From positions 116,208-180,207 of the forward strand of contig JAJFFK010000009.1 of the NCBI GenBank assembly GCA_021776655.1: a stretch of 64,000 bases of DNA, written 5' to 3'. Position 1 is the stretch's first letter. Each line of letters opens with the position of its first letter. The notes below the pieces were generated by a model that saw nothing but the letters and a program-made list of their open reading frames with translations, did no database searches and was not told the DNA's origin. The translations under genes were made by a program, and so were the position numbers. Positions 16,995-26,711 of the stretch are shown piece by piece. The stretch comes from Henriciella sp. GTDB taxonomy: Bacteria; Pseudomonadota; Alphaproteobacteria; Caulobacterales; Hyphomonadaceae.

Positions 16995-17674
16995 CAAAAA
17001 TCCGCCAGGGTTATGTTGAGGGCGCGCAGCAAATGTTGCGGAAAGCGACGCTCAATATTGTTGAAAATGTCCTGCACGTTCAAACGCTTTTGCAGGGTCA
17101 CCGACTCAACCAGAAAGAACAGCGGGATCATCCCGGTATTCTTGCGGCGCTTGCCGGTCTTGGTGCGCGCGCGGTGTGAGATGCGGCCAGATTTGCTGAT
17201 GCCACCAGACATCAAAACGATCATCGCGGGGCGGTCGCCATTGGCTGGAATGATCTCAAGGTTTTCCTCACCGAACATTTCATAGGCGATTTGCACCTTG
17301 GATTTAGAGCTGCCATTTCGGCGCTTTGGCATCCGCTGCTGAAAGTAGGGTAGGGGCACCGCCATCAGCTTGCCGTCCGCGCTGATCTCACCGCCCTCAT
17401 CAAACGCGGTGACAATCGCATCGGCTTTTGAGTACAGAATCGCGGTTGGCTTATAGGTCAGCTTTGACTTGTTTTTCGGAAACACGATCTTGCGCCAGGT
17501 CTTTGGCGAGAGATTTGGCAGGCCATCTTGCAGGTCCCGGCGCAGATCACCCAGGCCCTCATCGGCGGCATCCTCAACCGCGGCGCGCAACGCAACAAGC
17601 GTGCCGTACGTGACGCCTTGTTTCCATTCCTCGAGCTGGCCGCCAAGGGCCAGACTTATCTCAAAACCACTCAC
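16994..17674 (-). CDS. DUF6441-like / minor tail protein (gpZ region)
   Basis: A 226-residue basic protein with a GTG start at 17674 that overlaps the preceding stop by four bases. The C-terminal part contains a motif-like PLFFLVESVTLQKRLNVQ-type strand-helix which resembles proteins of the DUF6441/minor tail Z position. It would act in head-tail joining or tail completion. The family call is tentative. Confidence 0.6.
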   Translation of the reverse strand: MSGFEISLALGGQLEEWKQGVTYGTLVALRAAVEDAADEGLGDLRRDLQDGLPNLSPKTWRKIVFPKNKSKLTYKPTAILYSKADAIVTAFDEGGEISADGKLMAVPLPYFQQRMPKRRNGSSKSKVQIAYEMFGEENLEIIPANGDRPAMIVLMSGGISKSGRISHRARTKTGKRRKNTGMIPLFFLVESVTLQKRLNVQDIFNNIERRFPQHLLRALNITLADF

Positions 17675-18021
17675 GGCTTGACGATACCGCAGACCGCCAG
17701 CCACTCGGCGCGGTCGCGGCCGATCAGTGTCGTCGGCTCCTTGATAATGTAGCGCACGCCGGTCGTGATGTTGAGAATATGCTGGCCCTCATCCGGCGCG
17801 GGGATCTCAGACACCCGGCCCTTCAGCGCATATTCCTCATGTTTGGGATTGATCGTCATACCGGGAAACTCGAGCCCCGCCTCATCACCGCGCATACGCA
17901 ATCGAAAGCCGGGCAGTCCGCTGCCCGCAAGGGCAGCGGCATCGGCCAACACTTCCGCATCGTCCGCCATCAGCGGATCGGCATAGTGCGCGTCAAGAAC
18001 CAGGGCGGAGAGGCGGGGCAT
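17671..18021 (-). CDS. head-tail joining protein, gpFII-like
   Basis: A 116-residue protein directly after the gpFI-position gene. It has the small beta-barrel pattern of Phage_attach/FII proteins, with a C-terminal stretch YIIKEPTTLIGRDRAEW that in the family forms the joining surface. Synteny with lambda (E-FI-FII-Z-U) supports the call. Confidence 0.6.
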   Translation of the reverse strand: MPRLSALVLDAHYADPLMADDAEVLADAAALAGSGLPGFRLRMRGDEAGLEFPGMTINPKHEEYALKGRVSEIPAPDEGQHILNITTGVRYIIKEPTTLIGRDRAEWLAVCGIVKP

Positions 18022-18030
18022 TGGCCTGGC

Positions 18031-18546
18031 TTATTCGCCGTCTGTTTTGGCGGCAGCGGCGGCCTCGGCCTCGGTGTCGGCCGTGTCGGCCTCCGCCAGC
18101 TCACGGGCCATTTCTTGCTCAGCCGCCGCGACCAGCTCAGGATTAACCGACCGGACTTTTTCAATCAAGGCATCGCGGGTGGCTATATCAGCCAGGTGAT
18201 CCGTGGCGACCCGATCAGCATCGGTGACGGTCTGCTCTGCAATCGCCTCGGCCGCCCGCTCGACCGCTTCAGCGCGCTCGTTCGCGGCGTTGACCGCGGC
18301 CTCGAGCGCCGCAACTTTCTTATCCTCGCCGCCAGGTGCGGCCGGGACGGCCATCGCGGCCTCATATTCATCCGCGGCGAGCAGCGTAGCGCCCTGTTTC
18401 TTGATCGCGGTCCGCTCTGCTGCGGTCAGCGTGAGACGGGCACCAACGCCAACCTCAACTTGCGTGCCGTGGCTGTCGGTCACGGTTGCCCCACCGGCGG
18501 TAATGATAAAGGCTGCTGCCGGGGCAGCTCTGGTTTCACTGGCCAT
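18031..18546 (-). CDS. gpFI-position protein, coiled coil
   Basis: A 171-residue protein: an N-terminal beta-like segment (10-45), then a long Ala/Glu-rich coiled coil (75-170). It sits between the capsid and FII-like genes, where lambda encodes gpFI, which assists terminase during packaging. RBS TTAGGAG. Sequence similarity to gpFI cannot be judged by eye. Confidence 0.55.
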   Translation of the reverse strand: MASETRAAPAAAFIITAGGATVTDSHGTQVEVGVGARLTLTAAERTAIKKQGATLLAADEYEAAMAVPAAPGGEDKKVAALEAAVNAANERAEAVERAAEAIAEQTVTDADRVATDHLADIATRDALIEKVRSVNPELVAAAEQEMARELAEADTADTEAEAAAAAKTDGE

Positions 18547-18618
18547 TGGTCAGCTCCTAATATGTTTATGGATTTGGGATCGCCCCGCCCAGATCGGACG
18601 GGGCGACAAGTGCGCCAA

Positions 18619-19638
18619 TTACTGCTTGATCAGCTCAACCAGGCATGCCGGACGGCGAAACACTGACAGCGGCGCTGACTGTGTTTTGAGCTCAACGCCC
18701 GTGCCATGTTTGAGCATTTCCTGCGTGACGTAAATATCCACGCCGGACTCATTGGCCATGTCGATTGTATCGGCCGGACCGAAATAGGTCTGGTAGGCAT
18801 CTCGCGTTCCAACCGGCAGCGCATGACCAAAACCATCCGCAACCAGCTGCGCCTGAGATGAATCGTACAGCGTCACCGAGGCGTCATACTCTCGAAAGGT
18901 CAGACCGCCAAAGGTGAACACGCGGCCATATGTCGAAAATTCAGGCTGCGCGAGCTGGTTGGCGTTCTGCCAGTTAACGTAGAATTTCTCAACATTGGCA
19001 TGACTCACCAGATCATCGAAAAAGTCACGTGAGACCAGAACCTCAACCCCCGACATGATCTCGCCTTTGAGATTGTCGCGGATATGTTTGATCACTTCGT
19101 TGCACTTTTCACGCACATTCGTCGTTACAACATCAAGCTGGAAATTGATTTGCTTTTTGGTGACGGCGAAGGCGGTGAAGACGTTTAACAGGGTCGACCC
19201 CGCACCGTCCAATAGCAGGCCTTTCAGCGCGCCGAGGCGGATATATTCCAGCGTCATGTCATGTTCGGCGCGGCGCTTTTCCATGTGCTCAGCGAGGGAT
19301 TGCTCCATCGTTTTGGGCTGGATCGTGCGATTGGCTTTTGAGTGCCAGTCTTGAATATCCGCCGCGGTCAAAGTCTTTTGAACCGGGAAGAAGGGCAGTC
19401 CGATAAAGTGCGACTTTTCCGTATCTGGCGCCGTCACCGCGGCCTGGCCGCCGCGTGGCATGTTCGGTAAGATGCGGATTTCGTTGCCTGTAATCGCAAT
19501 CTCGATCGCGGTTGTCGCAACGCCCTCAGCCGGGGACCATCCAAGCTCTTCGACCAAGCCATAAGTGTTGTCGATCTGGTTGATCGTTTCGGTGAGCTGA
19601 ACATCCGTAAATGCCCAATTCGTCATATCAAAAGGCAT
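18619..19638 (-). CDS. major capsid protein E
   Basis: A 339-residue HK97-fold capsid protein of the lambda gpE family. Length matches gpE (341), and the neighbours are a decoration protein and scaffold/protease genes. Visible family features include TDVQLTETINQI near the N-terminus, KSHFIGLPFF, and the VLVSRDFFDDL strand region. A strong RBS (ATAGGAGG) fits high expression. Confidence 0.9.
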   Translation of the reverse strand: MPFDMTNWAFTDVQLTETINQIDNTYGLVEELGWSPAEGVATTAIEIAITGNEIRILPNMPRGGQAAVTAPDTEKSHFIGLPFFPVQKTLTAADIQDWHSKANRTIQPKTMEQSLAEHMEKRRAEHDMTLEYIRLGALKGLLLDGAGSTLLNVFTAFAVTKKQINFQLDVVTTNVREKCNEVIKHIRDNLKGEIMSGVEVLVSRDFFDDLVSHANVEKFYVNWQNANQLAQPEFSTYGRVFTFGGLTFREYDASVTLYDSSQAQLVADGFGHALPVGTRDAYQTYFGPADTIDMANESGVDIYVTQEMLKHGTGVELKTQSAPLSVFRRPACLVELIKQ

Positions 19639-19708
19639 GATAGCCTCCTATCTTTGAATTAAAATTATGGGACCCGCCCCCGCCCTCGAGGCGGCGGCGG
19701 GGGAGGGG

Positions 19709-20098
19709 TTAGGCGGTGAAGATGTACCGGCCGAGCAGTGAGGCGATACCTGCCGCACGATTCGGTGCACTGATGCCTGCCTTGAAGATCAGCCCCTCAT
19801 CGCGCAGCGTGGCGTGATATCGGATCACTGAAATCTCAGCGTCGGCGGCGGCGGGGACGGTGACGTTATCAACCGCGACCGCCCAGGCAGCTTGCGATCC
19901 ATCGACCGCAGCTGCGTCGTGCTCGATGTATTTTCCGCTCGCGGTGATCTTACCGAGCACCGTGCCGACTTTAATGCGGCGCACGGTGCCGCTGGTCAGC
20001 GCTGTGACGGTTTCGCGAGACAGACCAGGCTCCGGCTCAAAGACGATAATGTCGTCGGGAAGCGGGTCGCGGGTTTCAGTACCAAGGTGCAATGACAT
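19709..20098 (-). CDS. head decoration protein D
   Basis: A 129-residue protein with the PEPGLSRETVTALTSGT-type N-terminal arm and a compact beta fold, characteristic of lambda gpD-like decoration proteins that bind as trimers on the mature capsid. Position next to the capsid gene and strong RBS (ACAGGAG) agree. Confidence 0.8.
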   Translation of the reverse strand: MSLHLGTETRDPLPDDIIVFEPEPGLSRETVTALTSGTVRRIKVGTVLGKITASGKYIEHDAAAVDGSQAAWAVAVDNVTVPAAADAEISVIRYHATLRDEGLIFKAGISAPNRAAGIASLLGRYIFTA

Positions 20099-20159
20099 TG
20101 GTTTACTCCTGTTTTGATTTATGGGTTTGTTGACCGGTGATCAGGCCAAGCCGCAGCGC

Positions 20160-20765
20160 CTAAGCGCGGCGGCGTTTGCGAGATTTATTATTCACCGCCT
20201 CAACTGCGGCATTGAGGGCCTTGGATGCCGAGGGCGCTGTTGCCCCGGCGCGAGAGCGATTGAGCGGCGTATCCTGGCGATCAGTGGCGCGATCCGTGCG
20301 CGCACCGGCTTTAAGAATGCGCTTGGCAGCCTTCAGCTTGACGCCAGCTTTAGCGAGCTCGGTCGCCTGGGCCTTGCGGCCTTTGGCTTCCGGCAAGGAT
20401 TGGAAAGCAGCAATTCGCATCTGCGTTTCTTCTTCCTTGTCTTCGGCGTCGATTTCCTCTTCGTCGCCCTCGGCATCGAGCTCTTCCTCGTCACCTTCAG
20501 CGTCGACTTCCTCTTCGTCGCCCTCGGCATCGAGCTCTTCCTCGTCACCTTCAGCGTCGATTTCCTCTTCGTCGCCCTCGGCATCGAGTTCATCTTCCTC
20601 GTCACCTTCAGCGTCGATTTCCTCTTCGTCGCCCTCGGCATCGAGTTCATCTTCCTCGGCAACGGTTTCTTCCTCGTCATCATCAAGCGCTTTGATCTGC
20701 GCGTTGAGTCGACCTCGGCGCTTTTTCAGGATGGCCACCAGGGCCTTTTTAGTAGGTGCGGTCAT
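20160..20765 (-). CDS. acidic repeat protein in the scaffold position
   Basis: A 201-residue protein with a basic start (1-30), a very acidic middle (31-118) made of eight units of E-(L/I/V)-DAEGDEE, and a basic, Arg/Lys-rich C-terminus ending KSRKRRR. It lies between the S49 protease and decoration genes. Charge segregation and position suggest a scaffolding or capsid-filling protein; lambda's scaffold (Nu3) is instead nested in the protease gene. The ATG at 20765 is favoured; a longer in-frame extension would only read through the protease gene in another frame. Confidence 0.65.
   Translation of the reverse strand: MTAPTKKALVAILKKRRGRLNAQIKALDDDEEETVAEEDELDAEGDEEEIDAEGDEEDELDAEGDEEEIDAEGDEEELDAEGDEEEVDAEGDEEELDAEGDEEEIDAEDKEEETQMRIAAFQSLPEAKGRKAQATELAKAGVKLKAAKRILKAGARTDRATDRQDTPLNRSRAGATAPSASKALNAAVEAVNNKSRKRRRA
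20448..20665 (-). repeat. eight 27-bp tandem repeats (acidic minisatellite)
   Basis: The coding sequence consists of 27-base units that alternate between two variants, giving a 54-base higher-order period; one unit has a one-codon insertion. Such a perfect coding minisatellite is likely to vary in length between isolates. Confidence 0.85.
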
Positions 20766-20805
20766 GGTAAAAACCTTTCTCTCCGCTGGTGTGGGTTGAG
20801 GCCTC

Positions 20806-21795
20806 TCAGGCCTCGTTACCCGGCGCACCAACGGCGCCGGAGCTCTGGTCAACAAGCGCCGCAAATGCGGCTTGCTCGCTGAGAATTTGGTCACAAAGAT
20901 TGAGCGCCAGACCCGAAACACTCGGATCATCATGCTCGGCGGCGTACCAGCGCGCCTGCATGTCCACGATGGTCTCGATCTCAAGCTCGGGGCGGCCGAT
21001 ATTGACCGCCGTGATGAACGCGCTCGCGGCCTGGTCCACGAAGCTTTGTAAATGTTCTTGTGCCGCGTCGGAGAGCGGCTTGAAGCTCGCGCCATCTGTC
21101 TTGTTTTCGCCCGATTCAATCGGGGTCACGCGGATGCCCTCGCGCTTCAGCCACTCTGAGCCCTCGGTGTGAATGATGCAGGCCCCGATAGAGCCGATCA
21201 GGCCCGTGCTCGGTGCAACAATCCATTCACACTGAGACGCGATCCAGTAGGCCGCGCTGCACGCCATGTCGGCATAGGCCCATATCGTCTTATCCGCCAT
21301 GCGGATGGTCTCGCTAAGCGTGTTGATCCCATCATGCACGACGCCGCCAGGACTATCGAGGTGTAGGAAGATCGCGTTGACCCGCGCATCGTCGAGCGCC
21401 AGCTTGATCGCCGCCTCAATCGTGTCATAGCCGTGGATATAGTTTCCACAATACCAATAGCCTTTGGCCGGGATCGCGTCATTGACGCTGATCGTAGCAA
21501 CGCCGTCCTTCAGCGCCATACCATAGTCCAGCGCCTCATCAGGCTCGCCCAGCCAGATCGGCGCATACGCCTCTGGATGCTGCGGATGCTCATGGGTCCC
21601 TCGCACATAACCATCGTCGCCCGGCAAGGCCTGGCGCGCGCGGCGCAAGAAAGCTGAGACGCGGCCAGGCGAACGCAAGGCGGTCGGGTCGGCTTGCAAT
21701 ATTCGCTGCACAACTTCCTCGGCGTGCGATTGCGAGAGCAAAACCGGCACAGTGTTGGTGTTGCGCGCCAAAAGCGCGCTCAGGTCATGTGACAT
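20806..21795 (-). CDS. S49-family head maturation protease (gpC-like)
   Basis: A 329-residue SppA/S49 serine peptidase. The nucleophile Ser180 lies in ACSAAYWIAS, preceded by the HLDSPGG oxyanion loop (146-151), and the general base Lys232 lies in ESGENKTDG. It matches the lambda gpC position, after the portal gene, and would cleave scaffold, portal or itself during head maturation. RBS GGAAA upstream of the ATG. Confidence 0.9.
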   Translation of the reverse strand: MSHDLSALLARNTNTVPVLLSQSHAEEVVQRILQADPTALRSPGRVSAFLRRARQALPGDDGYVRGTHEHPQHPEAYAPIWLGEPDEALDYGMALKDGVATISVNDAIPAKGYWYCGNYIHGYDTIEAAIKLALDDARVNAIFLHLDSPGGVVHDGINTLSETIRMADKTIWAYADMACSAAYWIASQCEWIVAPSTGLIGSIGACIIHTEGSEWLKREGIRVTPIESGENKTDGASFKPLSDAAQEHLQSFVDQAASAFITAVNIGRPELEIETIVDMQARWYAAEHDDPSVSGLALNLCDQILSEQAAFAALVDQSSGAVGAPGNEA

Positions 21796-21807
21796 ATTTG
21801 GTGTTTC

Positions 21808-23382
21808 CTATTCCTGCGGATCGCCGTGGATGGCACCAGCAGCGTAAAGGTCAGCAAGCTTAAGCCCGCGATCTTCGGCCAGTTTCTTGTCAATCGCGAT
21901 CTGGTCGAGGGTTTCCTCGAAATTCTCACCGCGCTCGGCGGCGATAGCTGAGCGTGACTTGAAACCCGCCTCGACATCAATCAGCGCGCCTTGCGCCTCT
22001 TTGACCGGATCAACCGTGCCGCGCCCTGGGCCGATAAAGCTGCCCGCCATGTAGGCTTGCACATTGTCCTCGAATGAAGGGAAGCCTTCAGGCTCAATCA
22101 GTATCCCCCGTTCGAAGCTTTCCATAATCAATCCAGTCAGGATCGGCACCAGCGTGTCGCTCTCAAATTCAAAGCGCTCGCCCGTGATGGTACGCCAGGC
22201 ATCCAGCAGCCCGCCGCGATAAGAGGAATAATTGACCCCCTCGAGATTGCCCGAAAAGCTTGGATAATCCATGCCGAGCGCCGCCGCCATGCCTTGATCC
22301 ATTGTCTGCACGAAGCTATCAAAGCCAGCTGTGTTGCGCGCGGAGTTGTTAATCTCAATCGTGTCGCCTGGCGGCATAACAAGCATCTCATTATCGCCGA
22401 CCGTCATGCTCTCGGGTAGCATGCTCAAGCGTGTATCCTGCCAGCTTTGCGTGCCCTTGCCCAAGTCAAACGCGTCAATCCCGAGCGCCTCGCTGATCGC
22501 GACCGGATCAAAGTTTGACTTAACAAACGCGGTCAGCAGCGCGTTGATAATTGCCGCGCCGAGCTCAGCCTCGCTAAATCGCTGCACGTCACGAAAGGCC
22601 AGCAGGATCGAGGCGAACGCCGATATCCCGCGAACCTGTTCAGACCGTGTGGCGCTAAAACCATGAATGACACGCGGCCAGCCATGCTCATCGGTGCGCG
22701 GAATATATGACCAGGTGTACGTGTTGATACCCAGCGACGGATCGTTCGGGTGATAGTCGCGGAAATGGTAACCAATTGCCTCGCCATCCTGGTTAAACTC
22801 GACACCCTGGCGCATCAGCTCGCGGTCGCTTTGATCGTTTGGGTTAGACAGCCGCTCAGGATCGACAAGCTGCACGCACGTCGCGTAGCGCGCGTCGCGA
22901 TCCGGGCGCCAGCGCACGATTGCTGTGTTCTCGCCTGCGGTAAATCTGTCGGCATACAGGACGCGCTGAAGCTGTCCCCATGTCAAATCCCGGCCGAGAT
23001 CGCATTCGGGCCGGTAACCGCTGCCCCAGCGCTTTATCTCGCGCTCGATCTCGCGGCCGAAACTCAAGGCATCCAACGGTGCCACGCCGAGCAGCGATGC
23101 ATCGGGGACCGACTGAAACCGCAAACCATTGCCGACAACCCGCTCAATTTGCTTGAGCTCAGCGCCGCGCGCCTTGCCATTATTGCGGACAAGGTCGCGG
23201 GCACGGGCCGACAGGATGCGGCGGGCACCAATTGTCTCGCCGCTAGCGGACATCGACCCGGTTGACCATGTGCGGGTTTGCTGGCGATTGCTACCAGCGC
23301 CCTCAAACCCGCTGCCAGACCCAAACAGGGCACCGGCGCGAAGCGGGCGGCCATTGGTATCAATCAAAGTTGGAACACTCAT
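21808..23382 (-). CDS. portal protein (gpB family)
   Basis: A 524-residue lambda-type portal protein that forms the dodecameric DNA channel at one capsid vertex. Visible family segments include ARDLVRNNGKARG near residue 65, YADRFTAGENTAIVRW and a C-terminal helical region with PSFSGNLEGVNYSSYR. The ATG overlaps the stop of the gpW-like gene (TAATG). Downstream lies the protease gene, as in lambda. Confidence 0.9.
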   Translation of the reverse strand: MSVPTLIDTNGRPLRAGALFGSGSGFEGAGSNRQQTRTWSTGSMSASGETIGARRILSARARDLVRNNGKARGAELKQIERVVGNGLRFQSVPDASLLGVAPLDALSFGREIEREIKRWGSGYRPECDLGRDLTWGQLQRVLYADRFTAGENTAIVRWRPDRDARYATCVQLVDPERLSNPNDQSDRELMRQGVEFNQDGEAIGYHFRDYHPNDPSLGINTYTWSYIPRTDEHGWPRVIHGFSATRSEQVRGISAFASILLAFRDVQRFSEAELGAAIINALLTAFVKSNFDPVAISEALGIDAFDLGKGTQSWQDTRLSMLPESMTVGDNEMLVMPPGDTIEINNSARNTAGFDSFVQTMDQGMAAALGMDYPSFSGNLEGVNYSSYRGGLLDAWRTITGERFEFESDTLVPILTGLIMESFERGILIEPEGFPSFEDNVQAYMAGSFIGPGRGTVDPVKEAQGALIDVEAGFKSRSAIAAERGENFEETLDQIAIDKKLAEDRGLKLADLYAAGAIHGDPQE

Positions 23383-23633
23383 TAGTAAGCCTTCCTCATT
23401 CGGCCGTAGCCGCTCGGTCTGTTCTGGCAGCGCGCCAGTTGCATGCGCGTGCGGCCCTCAAGATTGTTCAGAAATTTCTCGCGCTCGGCCTCAGCCTGCG
23501 CATAGCCAACCTGCTCGCCGTCCGCTTGCAGGCTGACAACCCGCGCGCCGGTTGCAAGCTTCATCCGCTCATCGTCGATATCGAGCAGGCGCTGTTCCAG
23601 TTTTGCGATATATTCAGGTGAGCACAGAATCAT
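23382..23633 (-). CDS. head-tail joining protein gpW-like
   Basis: An 83-residue protein between terminase and portal, matching lambda gene W in size and place. The pattern two helices around a beta hairpin (ARVVSLQADGEQVGYAQAE) is that of gpW, which plugs the portal after packaging. The ATG at 23633 overlaps the terminase stop by four bases. Confidence 0.75.
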   Translation of the reverse strand: MILCSPEYIAKLEQRLLDIDDERMKLATGARVVSLQADGEQVGYAQAEAEREKFLNNLEGRTRMQLARCQNRPSGYGRMRKAY

Positions 23634-25852
23634 ACCTTGGCCCCTCCGCTCTTGCCGCGATTGGCCTCGCGGTATGTCTTGACCCAATCAGGGGTGCCCT
23701 TTTTGGTGCCTGGATTGTGAACCTGCTTGACCACCTCTTGCGCCGTGGTTTCCGGCGCGGCGTGACCGTTGCCAGCCCAAAGCACATCCATCGGGGCATC
23801 CTCGATATCTGGGCGATAGCGCTGCTCGGCAATCGCCGTCCAGGCATCGCGGTCCATGCGGTCGAGGCCGAACATGGTTGCGACGGCAAAGCTGTAGACT
23901 GCCAAATCAAGATGCTCGTTCGGCGCGCCGCGTGGTTTGTCCCACACGAAGGTGCGGTTGCGCCCCTGCGTGACCGGGATCAGGTACTCGATGGTCATCT
24001 GTTTGATGATCCATTCGGGTGTCTCGGGCGGAAAGAAGATCGCGCCAGGCTCGCGCCGGCCGGTCTCGATCGAGGCAAGGCCCTGATTGATCCCATAATA
24101 GACTCGCTTTTTCAGATTGTGCCCGCCGACATGGAAGAGCGGAATTGAACGCTGGCGACCGCCCTTAACTTTGACGCGATTGTTCGCCGCCGCGATTGGC
24201 ATCGCTTCTTGCTTGTTAGACCCCTTCAAAGCGATCAGGCCAACATCGCGCGCGACCGCCGAGTAAACGTGGCTGGTGTGCGCGCCGCCCGTATCGACGC
24301 CGAACTTGTCATGACTCAAATCAACCGTGCGTGCGCCAGGCCAGACCTTGTTGCGATAGGCGCTGGCGGCGGCCCAGGCCTTCGCGCTTTCGGGCACTTC
24401 CTCAATCGTGTGCCAATCGATCAGCGCCGCGTTAATTGCCGGGCGGCCAGGCGATGCCTCGCCATATTCAGCCGGACCAAAGGCCCAGGTTGCGCAGTCA
24501 AGCCGGTCGATCTGCGTATCAATCGCGCCCGCAAGCATGCTTGCCCAGGCCGGGATTTCGCCGCGGCGAAGCTGCGCGATCTTGTTATAAGCGGGCAGGG
24601 CAATCGCCTCGACAATCTGCTCAAGCTTGGGGCGATCCATCGCCGGCTCATAGGGCAGCGCCAGAACCTGCTGATAGAACGCAACCAATTTGTCAGGGTC
24701 GGCCTTGGTCGACTGCCACTCGGCCCAGATATCCGACCAGTTTGAAAACGGGCTTTGACCCTGCCAGATATGGAAGCTGACATGACGCCCATCGGCGGGC
24801 CGGGCGCGCCAGTGGCGCAGCTCATCGGCGGGAATGACGGCCGGCGTTTGCGGATTGGATTCGCGCGTGGCGCGATAGGTCCTGATCCAGATACCGCCGC
24901 TGAAGGCGCGCCAATTGTCCGGCCACTCGGCGGGCGGCGACGTGGCCAGCGGATGCTCAACCAGCATCGCCGACAGATCCACGCGCTCGACAACTCCGCC
25001 GCAACAGGGCTGAACAAAGTGCGGCGTTTCGGTGGTGCCATCCTCGCGCGTATTGCCGGCGCGCATGGCCTCAAAAACCAGCTCGCTATAATCGCCGCAC
25101 TGGCCGCAAGGTGTATAGTATCGGCGCTGGTCGCCAGCCTCAAACTCATCAGTGCTGCGGCAATTGCCAATTTCGTGCGTGGTCGACGTGCCGATCTCTT
25201 TGGCCTCGTCGCCCCACGTGAACAGGCGCTTGCGGATTTGTTCAATCGCATGGCCCCGCCCGCCCGTATCCTGCGGAAAGGACGCGACCTCTTCGAGCAC
25301 GGCCAAGCCGGCGGTCGAGGATTGCAGCGCATTCTCGGTCTGGGCCGAGACAATCTTGAGATAGCCGCCGCGCGATCTGAAGCGCTTGAATGTGTTGGTC
25401 GAGCCCTCCTCAGACTTGCCACGGGTCGGCAGGATCGCCAGGCTTAACACCTCGGTGGCGTCAACCATTGGCTGGAATTGTTCGCGGTTAAACGCCAGCG
25501 CCTTATCGCCAGACGGCGCCACCAGAATGATTCCGCGAGGCTGTGTGTCGATGCAGTGCCCCATCGCATTGTTGCTGCATTGGGTCTTGCCAACCTGCGC
25601 ACCGGCGCGAAAGAACACGCGGCGGGCCGGGTGATCAACGCCCATCGCGTCCATCACCTCGCGCGTGTATGAGACGCGATCCGTGCGCCAGCGACCAGGG
25701 AAGCGCGCACCGGACTCGGCCGATATGTAGCGATACTTGTCGGCCCACTGGCTAACCGTCAGGTCAGGTGCGGGCGCGGCCGTGGCAGCAAAGGCCGACC
25801 AAACGACAGCAGCGCCAAAAGCCAACGTGGGGAAACGCGGGTTGAAGATCAT
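23630..25852 (-). CDS. terminase large subunit, GpA family
   Basis: A 740-residue packaging ATPase/nuclease. The Walker A-like AGAQVGKT is at residues 83-90, followed by a Walker B-like LAVLEEV (around 170) and Cys-rich segment CGQCG plus CC near 250-290 typical of GpA proteins. The C-terminal half contains the acidic residues of the nuclease domain (GVDTGGAHT). The ATG at 25852 has AAGGA upstream. The first 30 residues are unusually hydrophobic for this family, so the true start may lie a little downstream. Confidence 0.9.
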   Translation of the reverse strand: MIFNPRFPTLAFGAAVVWSAFAATAAPAPDLTVSQWADKYRYISAESGARFPGRWRTDRVSYTREVMDAMGVDHPARRVFFRAGAQVGKTQCSNNAMGHCIDTQPRGIILVAPSGDKALAFNREQFQPMVDATEVLSLAILPTRGKSEEGSTNTFKRFRSRGGYLKIVSAQTENALQSSTAGLAVLEEVASFPQDTGGRGHAIEQIRKRLFTWGDEAKEIGTSTTHEIGNCRSTDEFEAGDQRRYYTPCGQCGDYSELVFEAMRAGNTREDGTTETPHFVQPCCGGVVERVDLSAMLVEHPLATSPPAEWPDNWRAFSGGIWIRTYRATRESNPQTPAVIPADELRHWRARPADGRHVSFHIWQGQSPFSNWSDIWAEWQSTKADPDKLVAFYQQVLALPYEPAMDRPKLEQIVEAIALPAYNKIAQLRRGEIPAWASMLAGAIDTQIDRLDCATWAFGPAEYGEASPGRPAINAALIDWHTIEEVPESAKAWAAASAYRNKVWPGARTVDLSHDKFGVDTGGAHTSHVYSAVARDVGLIALKGSNKQEAMPIAAANNRVKVKGGRQRSIPLFHVGGHNLKKRVYYGINQGLASIETGRREPGAIFFPPETPEWIIKQMTIEYLIPVTQGRNRTFVWDKPRGAPNEHLDLAVYSFAVATMFGLDRMDRDAWTAIAEQRYRPDIEDAPMDVLWAGNGHAAPETTAQEVVKQVHNPGTKKGTPDWVKTYREANRGKSGGAKV

Positions 25853-26000
25853 CGAACATCCTTGGAAATATGCGGGGTGCAGGCGGGCGGCACAGACCAC
25901 CCCATCGCACCCCTAACCACCCGATCACGGCGAGATGATTGGTGGTATTTGAATTTGATCATCAGTCGAGCGGGACGGCACGCACGGAAACTCCAAACCG

Positions 26001-26699
26001 TCAAGCCGAGATGGCCTCAACCTTTGCCAACCCATCCGGGGCTCGGCCGCCGCGCCGCCATCGGTGCGCGAGCTGGGCCAGGCCCATCAATCGATTGCCG
26101 ACCTGCGCGCGATCATCACCGCTAAGGCCCGCGGCGCTGGTCACCGCCTCTTCATAGAACCGCGTCTGCATCTCGCGAGACATGGCTTTCATCGCCCGTT
26201 TGACCATGTGGCGACCCTCATTACCCAGCTTCAGATCACGTACCAACCCATCAGCTCCTGAGTTCAGCGCGCCAGACTCCGCCTCGCGCAGAGCGGCCCA
26301 GGTCGCAGCAATGCCAGCCTCGACTTCAGCCATCAAAACGAGATTGCTGCGCTCTTTTTCCAGCGCAATCTGCGCCAACGCGGCCTCGGCCTCGCGCTTG
26401 CGAAACACCGGGTCCTCGCGCCGCTCACTCAGGCTCGGCAGGCGAGGGGGTTCAGCTTCAGTTTTGGCAACGGGCGTGGGCGGCAGGCCTTCGCCCTTCA
26501 TGATCCGCCGCATTCCATTCGCGCCGCGATGCTGATGCACCTGGTCGAAGTTTACCAGCGGCCGCTTTTCAGTGCCGCCAATTTTCAAGCTGTGTGAATC
26601 GCAATATTCACTGAGCGACTGACGGGCGACGGAATCCCCCGCCTCGCCCAGGAGGTGCGCGCACTTCGTAATTGAGATCAGTTTCGATTTATTGGCCAT
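26001..26699 (-). CDS. terminase small subunit (Nu1-like)
   Basis: A 232-residue protein with an N-terminal helix-turn-helix (ITKCAHLLGEAGDSVARQ...), a central charged coiled coil (ERREDPVFRKREAEAALAQIALEKE, about residues 88-115) and a C-terminal helical region. This is the Nu1 layout: DNA recognition, oligomerisation, TerL contact. It is the first gene of the late operon. ATG at 26699; an upstream in-frame ATG at 26711 is possible. Confidence 0.75.
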   Translation of the reverse strand: MANKSKLISITKCAHLLGEAGDSVARQSLSEYCDSHSLKIGGTEKRPLVNFDQVHQHRGANGMRRIMKGEGLPPTPVAKTEAEPPRLPSLSERREDPVFRKREAEAALAQIALEKERSNLVLMAEVEAGIAATWAALREAESGALNSGADGLVRDLKLGNEGRHMVKRAMKAMSREMQTRFYEEAVTSAAGLSGDDRAQVGNRLMGLAQLAHRWRRGGRAPDGLAKVEAISA

Positions 26700-26711
26700 G
26701 ACCTCAAACAA

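Noticed and set aside
20160..21119. longer 319-codon form of the acidic scaffold-position protein
   Set aside because: The extra N-terminal part reads through the S49 protease gene in another frame; the ATG at 20765 is the sensible start.
24755..25447. 230-codon plus-strand frame opposite terminase
   Set aside because: Shadow of the GpA-type terminase; composition typical of antisense frames.
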